The notes: a model not told the origin generated them from the sequence alone. Positions 19,983-28,720 are shown, numbered from the stretch's first letter. The stretch: 64,000 nucleotides of DNA from Prorocentrum cordatum (GCA_963575745.1 CAUYUJ010009424.1:205155-269154), one strand, 5' to 3'. Numbers and translations: made by a program.

Positions 19983-22900
19983 AAATCCCCACCAGGTTCT
20001 GCGAATTTAGTTCGTTTTGTATTGTGCATGTGCAACTGCGAGCATGCTTGCAGGTGCGGTCGGCTGTCGACAGTGACGGCTGGATTCGCAAATTTACTAT
20101 GTACCGCGCCCCGGACGTTGTGCCCGCTCCCTGGGCTTTTCCTTGGAGCCGCGACCCCCCAAAAAGTATCCCCACCAGTTGCGTCGCGGCTCCGCTGCTT
20201 CCCGCACTCGTGCGTTCTGCTGCCTCCGGGCTTCTCGGCTATACGGCCACCCTGGGAGTTGCAGCCTGCCAGCGCTTTCGCCTCCTGGCGTTAATTCTTT
20301 GACCGACGGTCCTCCCGGCCACCCTGGTACTCTCGCTCACGCCGACGTCCGGGGCTTCGCCTTTGCAATTCCGAATTCCACCTAGACCGGCGGTCCTTTG
20401 GCTGCGGCCACCCTGGTGCTCACGCAGTTGTCCAGGGCTCGGGTCCATGACGGTTTCCGACCCTGGTCGTCGTTTATCCCGACTTCCTGGTGCGTCCGAC
20501 GCCCTGCATACTTGCACGCTGGCAGTTCGACTCCGTCTCAGTCGCCCCTGCCACCCGCCCGCCGCTGGGCCGCCGCGTGAGGCCTCGGCTAGCTGCGCTA
20601 GACGTGGCCTGCCCCCTCTGCCTTCGCTTAATTCGTCGCTGCGTAGCCCGCTTTGATCTGACTCGCCGCCGGCGCGCTCGCCCGCGGCCGCTGATTATAA
20701 AAGTACCCCCACCAGTCTCACGCCCTACATTGGACACACAATTCGGCTCTTGGCAGTCGGTTCACTTGGCTTCGGCCACAGTGGTACTCTCGCGGTTCCG
20801 TGGGTGCCTACACCCTTGCATTCAATTCACTCGCAGCTTGCAGACCCTGGCAGCCGACCACCCTGGCAGCCAGCCCATCTTTGCAGCACGTTCCATGCGT
20901 GCACCCTGGCAGCGCAGCTTCCCAGCATTTGCCGTCAGCCCCCTTCCACTCGCCGGCCTGGCCGCCGAGGTGCCGCGTGAGGCTTCGGCCCACCGCTTTA
21001 GGTTAATTCGTCTTTGCGCGGCCCGCTGTGACTGGACTCGCCGCTGGCGCTCTCGCCTGCGGCCGCTGACTAAAAAAGTATCCCCACCAGCCGGGGCAAG
21101 CCGCTCACCCTCCTCTCGGGGTGCCCCTTGCCGTTCGGGCCCTCCTCGTCTCGTTGGCGCTGCTCGCCCGTTCGTGGTCGTCGGACGCCTTGTCTCCCCT
21201 GTGCCGGGTGGGCCTCGCCGCTAGGAGTTAGGCGATGTTCTTGGCGTTCCTGGCGGCCCGCCGCCTCGTTGTCGGTGCTCTGCTTGGCACTGTCCTTGCC
21301 CCACCGCCGCGGCTCCCGCCTTCGTGCTGTCCTTGCACGCAAGGGGCTCCTTCACGTTCGTGCCCCTTGACTCCCCCTGGCGATCCGGAGTCCTCCGTTG
21401 AGCGCCTGCACGGTTCGCCCTCCTCGACTAATTACGTGGCCGTGGTCATCGTCCCCCTCGATTACGCGGACGCGGTCTTCAGGAATTCGGGCTCGAATAA
21501 CCTCGCCACTTTGGCGCTGCACGCGGACCGGATCCACGTGCTGGTCTCCTACGGCATCGGCGTTTTCGGCCTGTCTTTCAGCGTCTTCTTCGCCTCTTGA
21601 GTCGCAGCGTAGGTCGCTCCTGCCCGCTTAGTGCCTAATTTAGATCTTGGCGCGGCTGCCTCGATTCTGGGCGGCGCGCGGTTGGACCGTGACGCTCGCG
21701 AACAAAAAAGCATCCCCACCAGCCCGTTCAGAAACCCTGCCCGTGAGAGCTGACGGGGAAGAGGGACGAAGAGACACAGATAGTGAAGAAGAACGGGCAA
21801 CCAAGATGAACACAGAGGTCTCTGGGAGCAAAGGCTTGGCAACGGCCTTGGAGGGCCTCTTCGGGCCGTCCTTGGGGCCCGCGGGGGGGCGCCGGTTGGA
21901 GGAGGAGGAGGAGGAGGAGGAGGAGGAGGAGGAGGAGGAGGAGGAGGAGGAGGAGGAAGAGGAGGAGGAGGAGGAGGAGGAGGAGGAGGAGGAGGAGGAA
22001 GAGGAGGAGAACCGCCTCCTGGGGCCCTCGTGGGACTCTCTTGGGGCGCTCTTGGGCGCTCTTCGGGCTCTCTTGGGGCCCTCTTGGGAGCCCCGGAAGG
22101 CCTCTTGAGGTCATCTTGGAGGCGATCGATCCACGGAGGGGGGTCCTCGATTTGGGGCCCAAAATTGGGCCGATCTTGGGCGCTATTGGGGTCGTTTGGG
22201 GGGCTCTCGTGGGCCCCTTCTGAGGCTCTCGCGGGCCATCCTGGGACAACCTTGGGCTTAAAAACTTCATCGGAAGCGGGAGGACGGGGAGGTGGACAGC
22301 GTTGGTTTGTTCTAGGTGTTTGAAGGATTGGGGCCTCTGTGGGGGGGGGGTCCTGAGGGGCTCCGGGAGAATTGGGAAGTGGTTTGTGGCCATCGTCGGT
22401 CGTTTTGGAGGTATGTCGCATGCTATCTTGGACCATCTTCGGATGATTTGAGCGGCCTTGGAGGCCATCTTGGAGCATCGGAAGCCCTCTTGGAACCATC
22501 TTGGCCAAAAAATGACCTGCCGCCTCGCGAATCCCACAACAAAACCTCAGGGAGGGGAGGGGGAGGATACCCCCCCCGAAGGGAAGATGGGTTTGGAAGA
22601 GGAAAGGAAAAGTTCGTTAGGCCACTTGCGCCCAGAGGGATGGTGGGATACTATGTGCGCGTTGCCCTTCGAGCGATCAAAGATCATATCGTAGATGCTC
22701 GGTCGCGGGCGTTTTCTGGCCATTTCGTTGGGCACCCCAAGATGGAGCCGTCAGGGGGTAGGGCCCGGGCCCGTTCGCGCCCAGTTTGTGCGGATGTCTC
22801 GGGCGGTTTGCCTGTTTGGGTGGCCGACGCCCTCCGTATTCTGAACTGACTGTGGGGGTGTCTCAGGCGAGGCGCTGGCTTCGGCACCCCAAGGGGGAAC

Positions 22901-25900
22901 CGCTTGGGGGTGTTGCATAGGTCCGTTTGCGCCCAGGTTGTGTGGATGTCTCAACGGGTTTGTTTGTGTGGCCACTGATCTTTGCGTTCGGAGCACATTG
23001 TGAGGATGTCTGTGGCGAGACGCTGGTTCCAGCATCCCAAAGGGAGACGCCAGGGGGTATCTTACTACGGGCCCGTTCCTGCCCGGGTTGTCTTACCCAT
23101 AGCGCTCAGGCTTAGCCGCACGCGCTCGTACTCAGGCTCACTCACGCTCAGATCCGCTCGCATCCAGGCTCATTCACACTTAAACTACTAACCCACATTC
23201 GGGTACACTCTCATTCAGATTCGCCAGCCCTCGGACTCACTCATACGCACATTCACCCTTTCAGATTCAGTGATACTCAGAGCCACACGTAGCCGACTCA
23301 TATGCAGACCCGCGCACACTCGGACCTACTCACATTCATATTAACTCACACTCAGATTCACCCACCCTCAGGTTCACCCATACTCAAATTCACTTGTGCT
23401 CAGATTCGCTCGCGCTCAGACTCAGACTCGTCAAACTTATACTCAAGCCCGCTCGCACTCAGACTTTCTCACGCTCAGACTCACTCACCCTCTGCCTCGC
23501 TCATATTCAGACGCACTCAGATTCAGACTCTCTCGTACCTAGACTCATTCACATTCAATAGCAATCACTCATGGGCTAACTCAAACCCAGATTCACTCAC
23601 ACTCAGATCGCTCACGCTCAGATCCATTCATAGTTTTGTTTGTTTTGTTTGTTCAATGATCCCTGGCCCTTCACGTATGCTTCCCTCGTCCGTCGTGAAA
23701 CAATTCCAGAGGAGGAGGAGAACGACGACGACGACGTCACTGAAGTCGTCGTTGTCGTCGTCGTCGTCACGCCTGTCGTCTACGCGTATTCGCTCCAATC
23801 CCCAGATGGTTTCTCACCGAGACGTGACAGAAGTATAAGATGCACATATAGTGATCTCCGCGTCGAGTAGCTAAGGAGTGTAGGTGGAGCCTGGTTTGGG
23901 CGATTATGCTTGGGCCGTCCTCGAAGATCTGCCAGGTCAGGCCTCTGGTTTGGCTTGGTTTGGCCGCGCGCCCCGCTTGAGACATTATCAGCATCTGCCT
24001 GGTTTGGCTCCTGGCTGGGGCGTGGTTTCGCTCGAAACGTCCTGAACAGGTGCCTGGTTTGGACATGGCTTCGCCTGGTTTGGGCCCTGTTTCGCTTGAG
24101 ACAAGACGTCCTCAACATGTGTTTGGTTTTGTTTGGTTTGGGCCCAGTTTCGCTTGAGACGGCCTCACAACTTGCCTGGCTTGGCCTGGGCGAAGCGACA
24201 ATTAAGCGAAGGTTGGGAGGTTGAGTAACGTCTGTTATGGGCGCCATGCGGTCTCAACACACCGTGGGATGTATCACGATCTCTTCGACACAGAAGGCAT
24301 AAGTAACAGTTAACAGACGTCGTGGTGGGGTTGGACAAACTGGAGTGATAGCACGGTGTCATGAACACCCCGTGTGGCCCACATGTGACACGACTGCGCT
24401 ACAAAAAGGTGGGCGGTATTCCCAACACACTGTAAATCAACATGAACGTGCGTGGCGGCGTTCGGAGACTGCCTCTCCGAGGCTGCAGTGTTGCCTTCTG
24501 CGTCCCAAAGGAGCCCGCGCTGCGCTGCTCCGACTGGGGCGGCGCGCTTTCCCCCGAGCAGGTGAGATACGCGGCCTGCGACGCCGTGGTGGCCGTCGCG
24601 ATCCTCGCGGAGCTGCACAGGGCCCACCCGGAGCCCGGCGGCCTCGGCCTCGCGTCCTGGTGCGGCAGGTTCGTGGGGCAGACGAAGCCCGATGGTCTTC
24701 AGGACGTGTGGCTGGCCTGCGGTTGGGTACTTTTGAATAGCGCGTCGCTCCGCCGGTTCTGGCCCACCACGCTTCGGCGCGACACGCTCTCCAATTCCCG
24801 GTCCCTCAGCGTCAACGTCCCGAGCTCTTCCGAGCCTCCCGCCTCGCGGAGCGCAGAGACACGCTATCCACTCGCAAGGCATAGCGTGTCGCTGGGGCCG
24901 CCGTGGCGACATGCCATCCCGAAGTTCGCGACCGTCACATCATTCGCTCGCGTTTGCCCCGTTCGGCCTCGCCAGGTGCGCGCAGCCGGTGTCGGGCCTC
25001 GTTCGCCGACTCTCGGCGGTTGGGCCCTTTCCGCCTTCTCCGCGGCCGCCCTCCTTTTTTCCACCCGCGCTAGCGCCCGCACCCGGCACGCCCTGCCGTC
25101 AGCGACCCCCGCGCCCTCGTCCGCTGGCGCCGCCGATTCGAAGTGTCGGGCCTCGTTGCGCCGCCTGCGCCGTATCGGAGGGCTTCGGTGGACGAGAACA
25201 CGTTGGCGCTAACACGCGTTCTGTGGATCATCGAGAAGCCCGCGGGGCCGCGCCCGGAGCGGCGGGCCGCCCGGCGCCCGTCCGCCGCCGGCCTGGCCGC
25301 CGGCCCGACCGCGAAGTGCAGCAAGCTGTACGACGGGTGCCCGCTGCTTGGCCCCTCCGGCGAGTACCTCTACAGCGTCGGGAGGAATCGGGAGGCCCCA
25401 AACGGTGCGGTGGTGATCACGCCGCGTGGTGAGTGGGGGTTCGGGGTCACCGCGCGGCTTTTGGGAGGCGCGTCTCCGAGGATGTCTCGGGCGACTGGGG
25501 CCTCCGAAGTCCCAACAACGTGCGGTGACGGACCGCGCGGTGAGGTCTCTCGGGATTTCGAGGTCACCGCGCAGTCTGTCACCACATGGTTCTGGGACCC
25601 CCAAGAGGAAGAAGGCCAGGTGGTACCTGAACAAGGGCCTGGCGGAGGTGGTGGCGCGGGATCCCCTCTCCCTGCGGCTGCTGTCGCTCCCTGGGGCGCA
25701 CTTCATGGAGCCTTTCTACATGCGCTCTGGCTCCAGCCAGTGCTCCGGCTGCGGCAGCCAGGGCAACAGCGTCCGCTTTTCGCTGCTGCCGCACGCGTTC
25801 CGCAGGCACCTGCAGGGGGGCCTCAAGGAGTACCTGCGCCACGACGTGCTGCTGCTGTGCGCGGGCTGCTTCCGCACGGCGGAGGGTGCTGCGCTCGAGC

Positions 25901-26920
25901 ACAGGGACGCGCTGCTGAGGGGCGCGGGCATCCCTCCCGAGGGACGCCACCGGCGCAGGGACGAGGGGAGGTTGCGGCTCCGGAGGGCGGCGGGCGCGCT
26001 GCTCAACCCGCACCTCTCCGCGGAGCTGCGGGGCGAGAGCCTCGCGGCGATCCGCGCCTTTTACGGCAGGGCCGAGGGCGAGCTCGTCTCGGCGGCGGAG
26101 GTGGAGGCCGTGCGGCGGCTGGGCTGCGTGCCGCGGCTCGGCGAGCGCGAGCGCCCGAAGCCCCCGGAGCTGGCGCTGCTCGAGCAGCTCGGGCTGGCGG
26201 CGCCGGAGGGGGGCGCGCTCGACGCCGGCATGCTCTGGTGGGCCCATTTTCCACCGCCACCACCGTACGTAGGAGAGGGAGAAGGAGGAGGAGAAGGAGG
26301 AGGAGGAGGAGGAGGAGGAGGAGGAGGAGTATGAGGAGGAGGACCCCCTCCCCCTCCGACTTCTGGTGGTGGTGGTGGAAAACAGGCCCATCATGCTCGA
26401 CGCTGGCGTGGTCGACTTCGTCTCGACGATCTTCGGGACGTCGTCTGTGAGTCCAACGTGTGCTTACCCCGCTCAGCTCTGCCGATGGCACGCAGCCCGT
26501 GCTGGCCCTCGTTGCTGTCGGGAAGTTTTGAATAGCGCGTCGCTCCGCCGGTTCTGGCCCACCACGCTTCGGCGCGACTCGCTCTCCAATTCCTGGTCCC
26601 TCAGCGTCAACGTCCCGAGCTCTTCCGAGCCTCCCGCCTCGCGGAGCGCAGAGACACGCTATCCACTCGCAAGGCATAGCGTGTCGCTGGGGCCGCCGTG
26701 GCGACATGCCAGGCAAAGGTTCCCGACCGTACTCAGCGGGCTCCTGTGGGCAAGCAGACGTTGGTGCTAACACGTGTCCTGAGGATCATCGATCGTGGTC
26801 TCGTGGCGGCGCGCGTTCCTGGACGCCGTGCGCCCGCGGTTCCTGCCCCCTGGCTGGGACCTGCACTGGCGGCCGGGCGCGTCGGCGCCCAGCGCCGCAG
26901 ATTTCTCCGCATCGCCGTGA
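18457..26920 (+). CDS. EXD2: EXD2-like 3'-5' exonuclease, eight exons
   Basis: Spliced gene reconstructed from eight exons: 18457-18621, 19351-19565, 19752-19863, 24511-24691, 25243-25384, 25608-26235, 26399-26431 and 26795-26920. They join in one frame to about 533 codons (human EXD2 is about 620). The DEDDy exonuclease core is intact: GLDTEW (D60, E62), GHDLRLL (D116) and YAACD (Y184, D188). The C-terminal part matches the EXD2-specific region: KLYDGCP, RKKARWYLNKGLAEVV, a CSGC...CAGC pair around RHDVLLLC, and WRRAFLDAVRPRFLPPGW. By homology it would be a DNA/RNA 3'-5' exonuclease of mitochondria or nucleus; no clear N-terminal membrane anchor or targeting peptide is visible. The start is the ATG of MASEELWTPVRL; further 5' exons cannot be excluded. 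Six introns are flanked by short direct repeats and at least five by terminal inverted repeats. Expression is untested. Confidence 0.85.
18659..18797. repeat. Foldback element FB-1, short form
   Basis: Arms TGGGATCCGAGCAGGTGGGG and CCCACCGGCTCGGATCCCA pair across a core of GCATCGCCGATGCATCG. It lies in intron 1 of the EXD2-like gene. Confidence 0.85.
18835..18960. repeat. Disp-1 repeat
   Basis: Contains TCGTTTTCGGCCTCTGGAGG, GCCAGGCCC, GTCAAAAAACGACTCAGGAT and a GGGAAAGGG tail, matching the Disp-1 family typified at 38190-38350. Confidence 0.7.
19160..19315. repeat. Disp-1 repeat with palindromic end
   Basis: Contains GGGCCCTCGCTGGGCCCAGG, ACCGTCCAGGAAAA and CTCGGGATGAAACG. It ends in CCGTGAACGAATCACGACGG, whose GTGA-acgaa-TCAC core is palindromic. 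Confidence 0.7.
19351..19565 (+). CDS. EXD2: EXD2-like exon 2
   Basis: Encodes AVGLDTEWLDSAGTVALLQI, then CVLVRLPRLRGAVPDSLAAL, KCGVSIGHDLRLLQEQYGIP. This carries the DxE and second Asp of the DEDDy site. A partial minus-strand duplicate lies at 6678-6815. Confidence 0.9.
19566..19751 (+). mobile_element. EXD2-like intron 2, TIR-1 element
   Basis: The element starts TCGAAGAAGA and ends TCTTCTTCGA. Inverted similarity extends about 70 bp inward (GTCGGAGCTCAGCGCGAAGT against CTGTTGGAGCTCCCCGCGGA). It is flanked by ATCCC on both sides (19561-19565 and 19747-19751). Removal with one ATCCC gives EQYGIPPGGAVDLR in frame, matching EXD2. No placement of the junction inside the repeat gives an AG acceptor. 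Relatives lie at 32982-33162, 41055-41288 and 55410-55562. Confidence 0.85.
19752..19863 (+). CDS. EXD2: EXD2-like exon 3
   Basis: Encodes PGGAVDLRVPAQHYG, then GMGLAAICESVLGEPLCK, aligning with the CLDLR...GLSLKSLAETVL segment of EXD2. Confidence 0.85.
19951..19981. repeat. (TA)n microsatellite
   Basis: About 15 TA dinucleotides followed by AGAAATCCCCACCAG. Confidence 0.95.
20100..21725. repeat. Large tandem repeat ending in AAAAAGTATCCCCACCAG
   Basis: AAAAA(G)TATCCCCACCAG or close variants recur at about 19900, 19980, 20160, 20697, 21072 and 21707. The units ending at 20715 and 21089 are clear tandem copies of about 375 bp. They share GAGGCYTCGGC, TTAATTCGTC, CTCGCCGCYGGCGC and GCGGCCGCTGA. 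The unit end looks like a 3' splice site, but no exon follows. Confidence 0.75.
21898..22012. repeat. (GGA)n microsatellite
   Basis: About 115 bp of nearly pure GGA with two or three GAA interruptions. Confidence 0.95.
22020..22500. repeat. CTTGGGGC-type minisatellite
   Basis: Repeated CTCTTGGGGC and CATCTTGGAGC motifs, related to 17440-17540, 44095-44740 and 44985-45250. Confidence 0.6.
22730..23080. repeat. Tandem repeat of about 140 bp
   Basis: Two and a half diverged copies containing GCACCCCAAG, GGGCCCGTTYSCGCCCAG, TTGTGYGGATGTCTC, and a GAGGATGTCTGTGGCGAGAC or GGGTGTCTCAGGCGAGGC block. Confidence 0.65.
23120..23635. repeat. ACTCACACTCAGATTC minisatellite
   Basis: Over 500 bp of degenerate 16-18 bp units with CTCACRCTCAGAYTC core. 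Confidence 0.85.
23711..23770. repeat. (GAC)n/(GTC)n hairpin
   Basis: GACGACGACGACG is followed after about 8 bases by CGTCGTTGTCGTCGTCG, an inverted trinucleotide repeat able to form a stem of about 15 bp. Confidence 0.75.
23885..24200. repeat. CTGGTTTGG tandem repeat
   Basis: Four or five units of roughly 65-70 bp with GTTTCGCTTGAGAC, CCTCAACAT and GCCTGGTTTGG. Confidence 0.75.
24511..24691 (+). CDS. EXD2: EXD2-like exon 4
   Basis: Encodes EPALRCSDWGGALSPEQVRY then AACDAVVAVAILAEL, the third exonuclease motif (YxxxD), and continues to WCGRFVGQTKP. The acceptor follows CCCAAAG. Confidence 0.9.
24692..25242 (+). mobile_element. EXD2-like intron 4, TIR-3 element
   Basis: Flanked by GAAGCCCG at 24684-24691 and 25235-25242. 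The left end ATGGTCTTCAGGACGTGTG is an inverted match to the right-end complement ATGATCCACAGAACGCGTG. The frame is restored as FVGQTKPAGPRPE. The element contains a nested TIR-5 MITE. It shares ends and the MITE with intron 7. Confidence 0.8.
24721..24936. mobile_element. TIR-5 MITE, copy in intron 4
   Basis: About 216 bp. Left end GGTTGGGTACTTTTGAATAG; right-end complement GACGGTCGCGAACTTCGGG; inverted similarity for about 40 bp through TGTCGCCACGGCGG. The interior has GCGCGACACGC and GCGTGTCGC. It is nearly identical to 26516-26730; more diverged copies are at 32764-32979 and 63705-63922. Confidence 0.85.
25243..25384 (+). CDS. EXD2: EXD2-like exon 5
   Basis: Encodes AGPRPERRAARRPSAAG, then PTAKCSKLYDGCPLLGPSG, EYLYSVGR. 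This matches the SPLYDNC...PDG region that opens the EXD2 C-terminal domain. Confidence 0.85.
25385..25607 (+). mobile_element. EXD2-like intron 5, TIR-4 element (GA-AG)
   Basis: Flanked by AGGAA at 25383-25387 and 25606-25610. Cutting two bases into the repeat gives GA...AG. Ends are inverted: GGAGGCCCCAAACGGTGCGG against the right-end complement GGGGGTCCCAGAACCATGTG. The interior holds a GAGGATGTCTCGGGCGAC motif as in the 64-bp satellite. The spliced frame reads SVGRKKARWYLNKG, matching EXD2 exactly across the junction. Confidence 0.9.
25608..26235 (+). CDS. EXD2: EXD2-like exon 6
   Basis: Encodes KKARWYLNKGLAEVVARDPL, then a zinc-finger-like region with CSGCGSQGN, LLPHAFRRHLQ, RHDVLLLCAGC, and an ARALLN-equivalent AAGALLNPHLSAELRGESL helix. 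It ends in GGALDAGML. The Cys/His spacing is that of the EXD2 C-terminal HNH-like segment. Confidence 0.9.
26236..26398 (+). mobile_element. EXD2-like intron 6, TIR-2 element with GGA core
   Basis: 163 bp flanked by CATGCTC at 26229-26235 and 26392-26398. The left TGGTGGGCCCATTTTCCACC and right GGTGGAAAACAGGCCCATC are inverted repeats. The core is (GGA)n. No junction inside the direct repeat gives an AG acceptor. A GC-AG cut at the GGCCCAT motifs is possible but changes the downstream frame. Same family as 9558-9756 and 56123-56278. Confidence 0.8.
26399..26431 (+). CDS. EXD2: EXD2-like exon 7
   Basis: Eleven codons, DAGVVDFVSTI, linking the helical region to the last exon. Similarity to EXD2 is weak here. 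Support comes from flanking direct repeats and the maintained frame. Confidence 0.55.
26432..26794 (+). mobile_element. EXD2-like intron 7, TIR-3 element
   Basis: Flanked by CGATC (26427-26431 and 26790-26794). The left end TTCGGGACGTCGTCTGTGAG then TCCAACGTGTGCTTACCCC is inverted relative to GGGCAAGCAGACGTTGGTGC then TAACACGTGTCCTGAGGATC. It carries a TIR-5 MITE (26516-26730). No AG acceptor is available at the direct repeat. Confidence 0.75.
26516..26730. mobile_element. TIR-5 MITE, copy in intron 7
   Basis: Nearly identical over about 200 bp to the copy in intron 4, differing by only a few bases. The ends are GTCGGGAAGTTTTGAATAG and GGTTCCCGACCGTA. Confidence 0.85.
26795..26920 (+). CDS. 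EXD2: EXD2-like exon 8 with stop
   Basis: Encodes VVSWRRAFLDAVRPRFLPPG then WDLHWRPGASAPSAADFSAS and P, stop TGA 26918-26920. It aligns with the C-terminal WRQHFLDSMQPKHLP-like segment of EXD2. Confidence 0.8.
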   Translation: MVSWRRAFLDAVRPRFLPPGWDLHWRPGASAPSAADFSASP

Positions 26921-27034
26921 AGGGAAAGGGAACGACGGCAGGTGCTCGGCAACCTCTGGGCCTCTGGAGGCGTCTTCGCCGGGGGACTTCCCGAAGAGGT
27001 TCTGCCGGCTGTGGGGAGCATCCTTGGGACCTAT

Positions 27035-27185
27035 ATGACCCCCTTTCGTCGCACATTCGAGGAAGCGAGCTCGAGGAAGTTCGAAGACGGAGTAAGGCGC
27101 ATGGATTAGCGACGCGTCCCTCTTCCGTACGACATCGACGCTCTCCCTTGCCAAATCAGTCGGCACTGGCTGCATGTTTCGGGGC
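27035..27185. repeat. Dispersed repeat with TTAGCGAC and CATGTTTCGGGG
   Basis: Matches 28605-28720 and more weakly 28440-28570. Shared blocks are GATTAGCGACG, CTTCCGTAC, TGCCAAAT/GCCAAGTC and CACTGGCYKCATGTTTCGGG. Confidence 0.55.
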
Positions 27186-27196
27186 GCACTTTCCCC

Positions 27197-27236
27197 GATC
27201 CGTGGATCTGGCGCTCAAGCGCCAGATCCACAGATC
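27197..27236. repeat. Strong 40-bp palindrome
   Basis: GTGGATCTGGCGCT and AGCGCCAGATCCAC are perfect 14-bp arms around a CA loop. The stem extends by GATC on each side after one mismatch. No coding role seen. Confidence 0.9.
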
Positions 27237-27404
27237 GTCAGCGTGTGCCCAGCGGACGGGTTCAAGACGGTCGGCTTTTGCGGATTGCCGGCCTCCTGGG
27301 GACCCTCAGCAGGCCTCATGATCGGCGCGTATCCGGTCCCAGGGAAGTGGTCGAGGCCTCCAGGAATCCACGTTGTGAACAGCATCGGGGCGTCGGGGGT
27401 CTGG

Positions 27405-27500
27405 GGCGGAGGAGGGGGAGGAGGAGGGGGAGCAGGAAGAGGAGGAGGAGGAGGAGGAGGAGGAGGAGGAGGAGGAGGAGGAGGAGGAGGAGGAGGAGCA
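27405..27500. repeat. (GGA)n microsatellite
   Basis: Interrupted then pure GGA, about 95 bp. Confidence 0.9.
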
Positions 27501-27566
27501 TCTCCCGAAGGGCGGCGGACCAGGGGCGCGAGGGCCCGAGCGTTCGGCGGCAAAAATATGAACCTC

Positions 27567-27850
27567 GTGGCACCCCCTGGCATTGATCCCCCAGGCCCCT
27601 GGGCGTCGTTGTTCTCTCTCGATCCGCGAGCCACAAGATCAGGGGCTTCGTTAGCGGGGCAAAGGCGCATGGGGGCACGCATCGGTCCCCAATGGCCCAC
27701 TCATTGTCGCACCACCTGGCATTGACCCCCCAGGCCCCTGAGCGTCGTGGTTCTTTCCCGATCCGCGAGCCCCAGGGTCAGGGGCAACGTTAGCGGGACC
27801 ACGGCCGTGGGGGGCACGCATCGGTTCCCAGTGGCCCACTCGTGGCCGGC
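27567..27850. repeat. Tandem duplication of about 142 bp
   Basis: Two adjacent copies (break near 27708/27709) sharing GGCATTGAYCCCCCAGGCCC, GATCCGCGAGCC, TTAGCGGG and GGGGCACGCATCGGT. Confidence 0.85.
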
Positions 27851-27999
27851 AAGGGCTTCGCTGCCCACCCCCGCCCGGGAGCATGCGGTTTCGCTATCGG
27901 TAGCCTGACGCCGATCCATCGGCGATGTATCGACGATTCAAGCTCGATGTTTCCTCTCCCTGAGCAGGTCCATCCGTTGTCGTTCCCACTCTCGCAGGA

Positions 28000-28285
28000 G
28001 GAGGTGAAGGCGGAGGAGGAGGAGGAGGAGGAGGAGGAGGAGGAGGAAGAGGAGGAGGAGACGGAGGAGAGGAGGAGGAGGAGGAGGAGGAGGAGGAGAG
28101 GAGGAGAGGGAGGAGGAGGAGGAGGAGGAGGAGGAGGAGGCGGAGGAGGAGGAGGAGGAGGAGGAGGAGGTGGAGGATCGAGGATGAGGAGGAGGAGGAG
28201 AAGGAGGAGGATCGAGGAGGAGGGGAAGGAGGAGGAGGAGTATGAGGAGGAGGAGGAGCAGGAGAAGGAGGAGGAGGATCGAGGA
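28000..28285. repeat. Complex GGA microsatellite
   Basis: Nearly 290 bp of GGA/GGC/GAG repeats, one of the longest purine tracts in the window. Confidence 0.95.
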
Positions 28286-28439
28286 TCGAGGATGTCGAGG
28301 CTGCTGGACGCCTTTGGGGGGAGTCCTCTTGGGCTCGCATCGGGCCTCCAGAGGGAGGCGCCCAGACCTCCGCCGGAACCCCTTGGGGGAGGGGGGGGGC
28401 AGCTGGGGAACCAAGACATCCTCCAACATTCATCAGGCG

Positions 28440-28720
28440 ATCGCAAACATGGACCAAGGGGGCGTGGATCAGCGACGGGTCCCGCTTCCATGGGGCATCG
28501 CGGAGCCCCGCCGCCGAACGAGGAGGCTCCAGCCACATTTTGGGGAGGCGCCAAATCCATGGGTCGCTAATCCATGCTTGCGCGCCCCCGAGTTCAAGGA
28601 AACACAAACATGCACTGAGGCGCGTCAGTTAGCGAAGGACCGCGCTTCCGTACAGAATCGTGGCGCTCCGTCGCCAAGTCGGGCCGCACTGGCCTCATGT
28701 TTCGGGGGGCTGTTTTCGCT
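28440..28720. repeat. Two copies of the 27035-type repeat
   Basis: Bases 28440-28570 and 28605-28720 repeat the block described at 27035-27185. Confidence 0.5.

Larger units (their letters stand above)
19864..24510 (+). other. EXD2-like intron 3 (GA-AG, 4.6 kb)
   Basis: Bounded by AAGGA at 19861-19865 and 24508-24512. Cutting after AAG gives a GA donor and AG acceptor and joins LGEPLCK to EPALRCSDW in frame. It contains several satellites listed separately. Confidence 0.75.
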
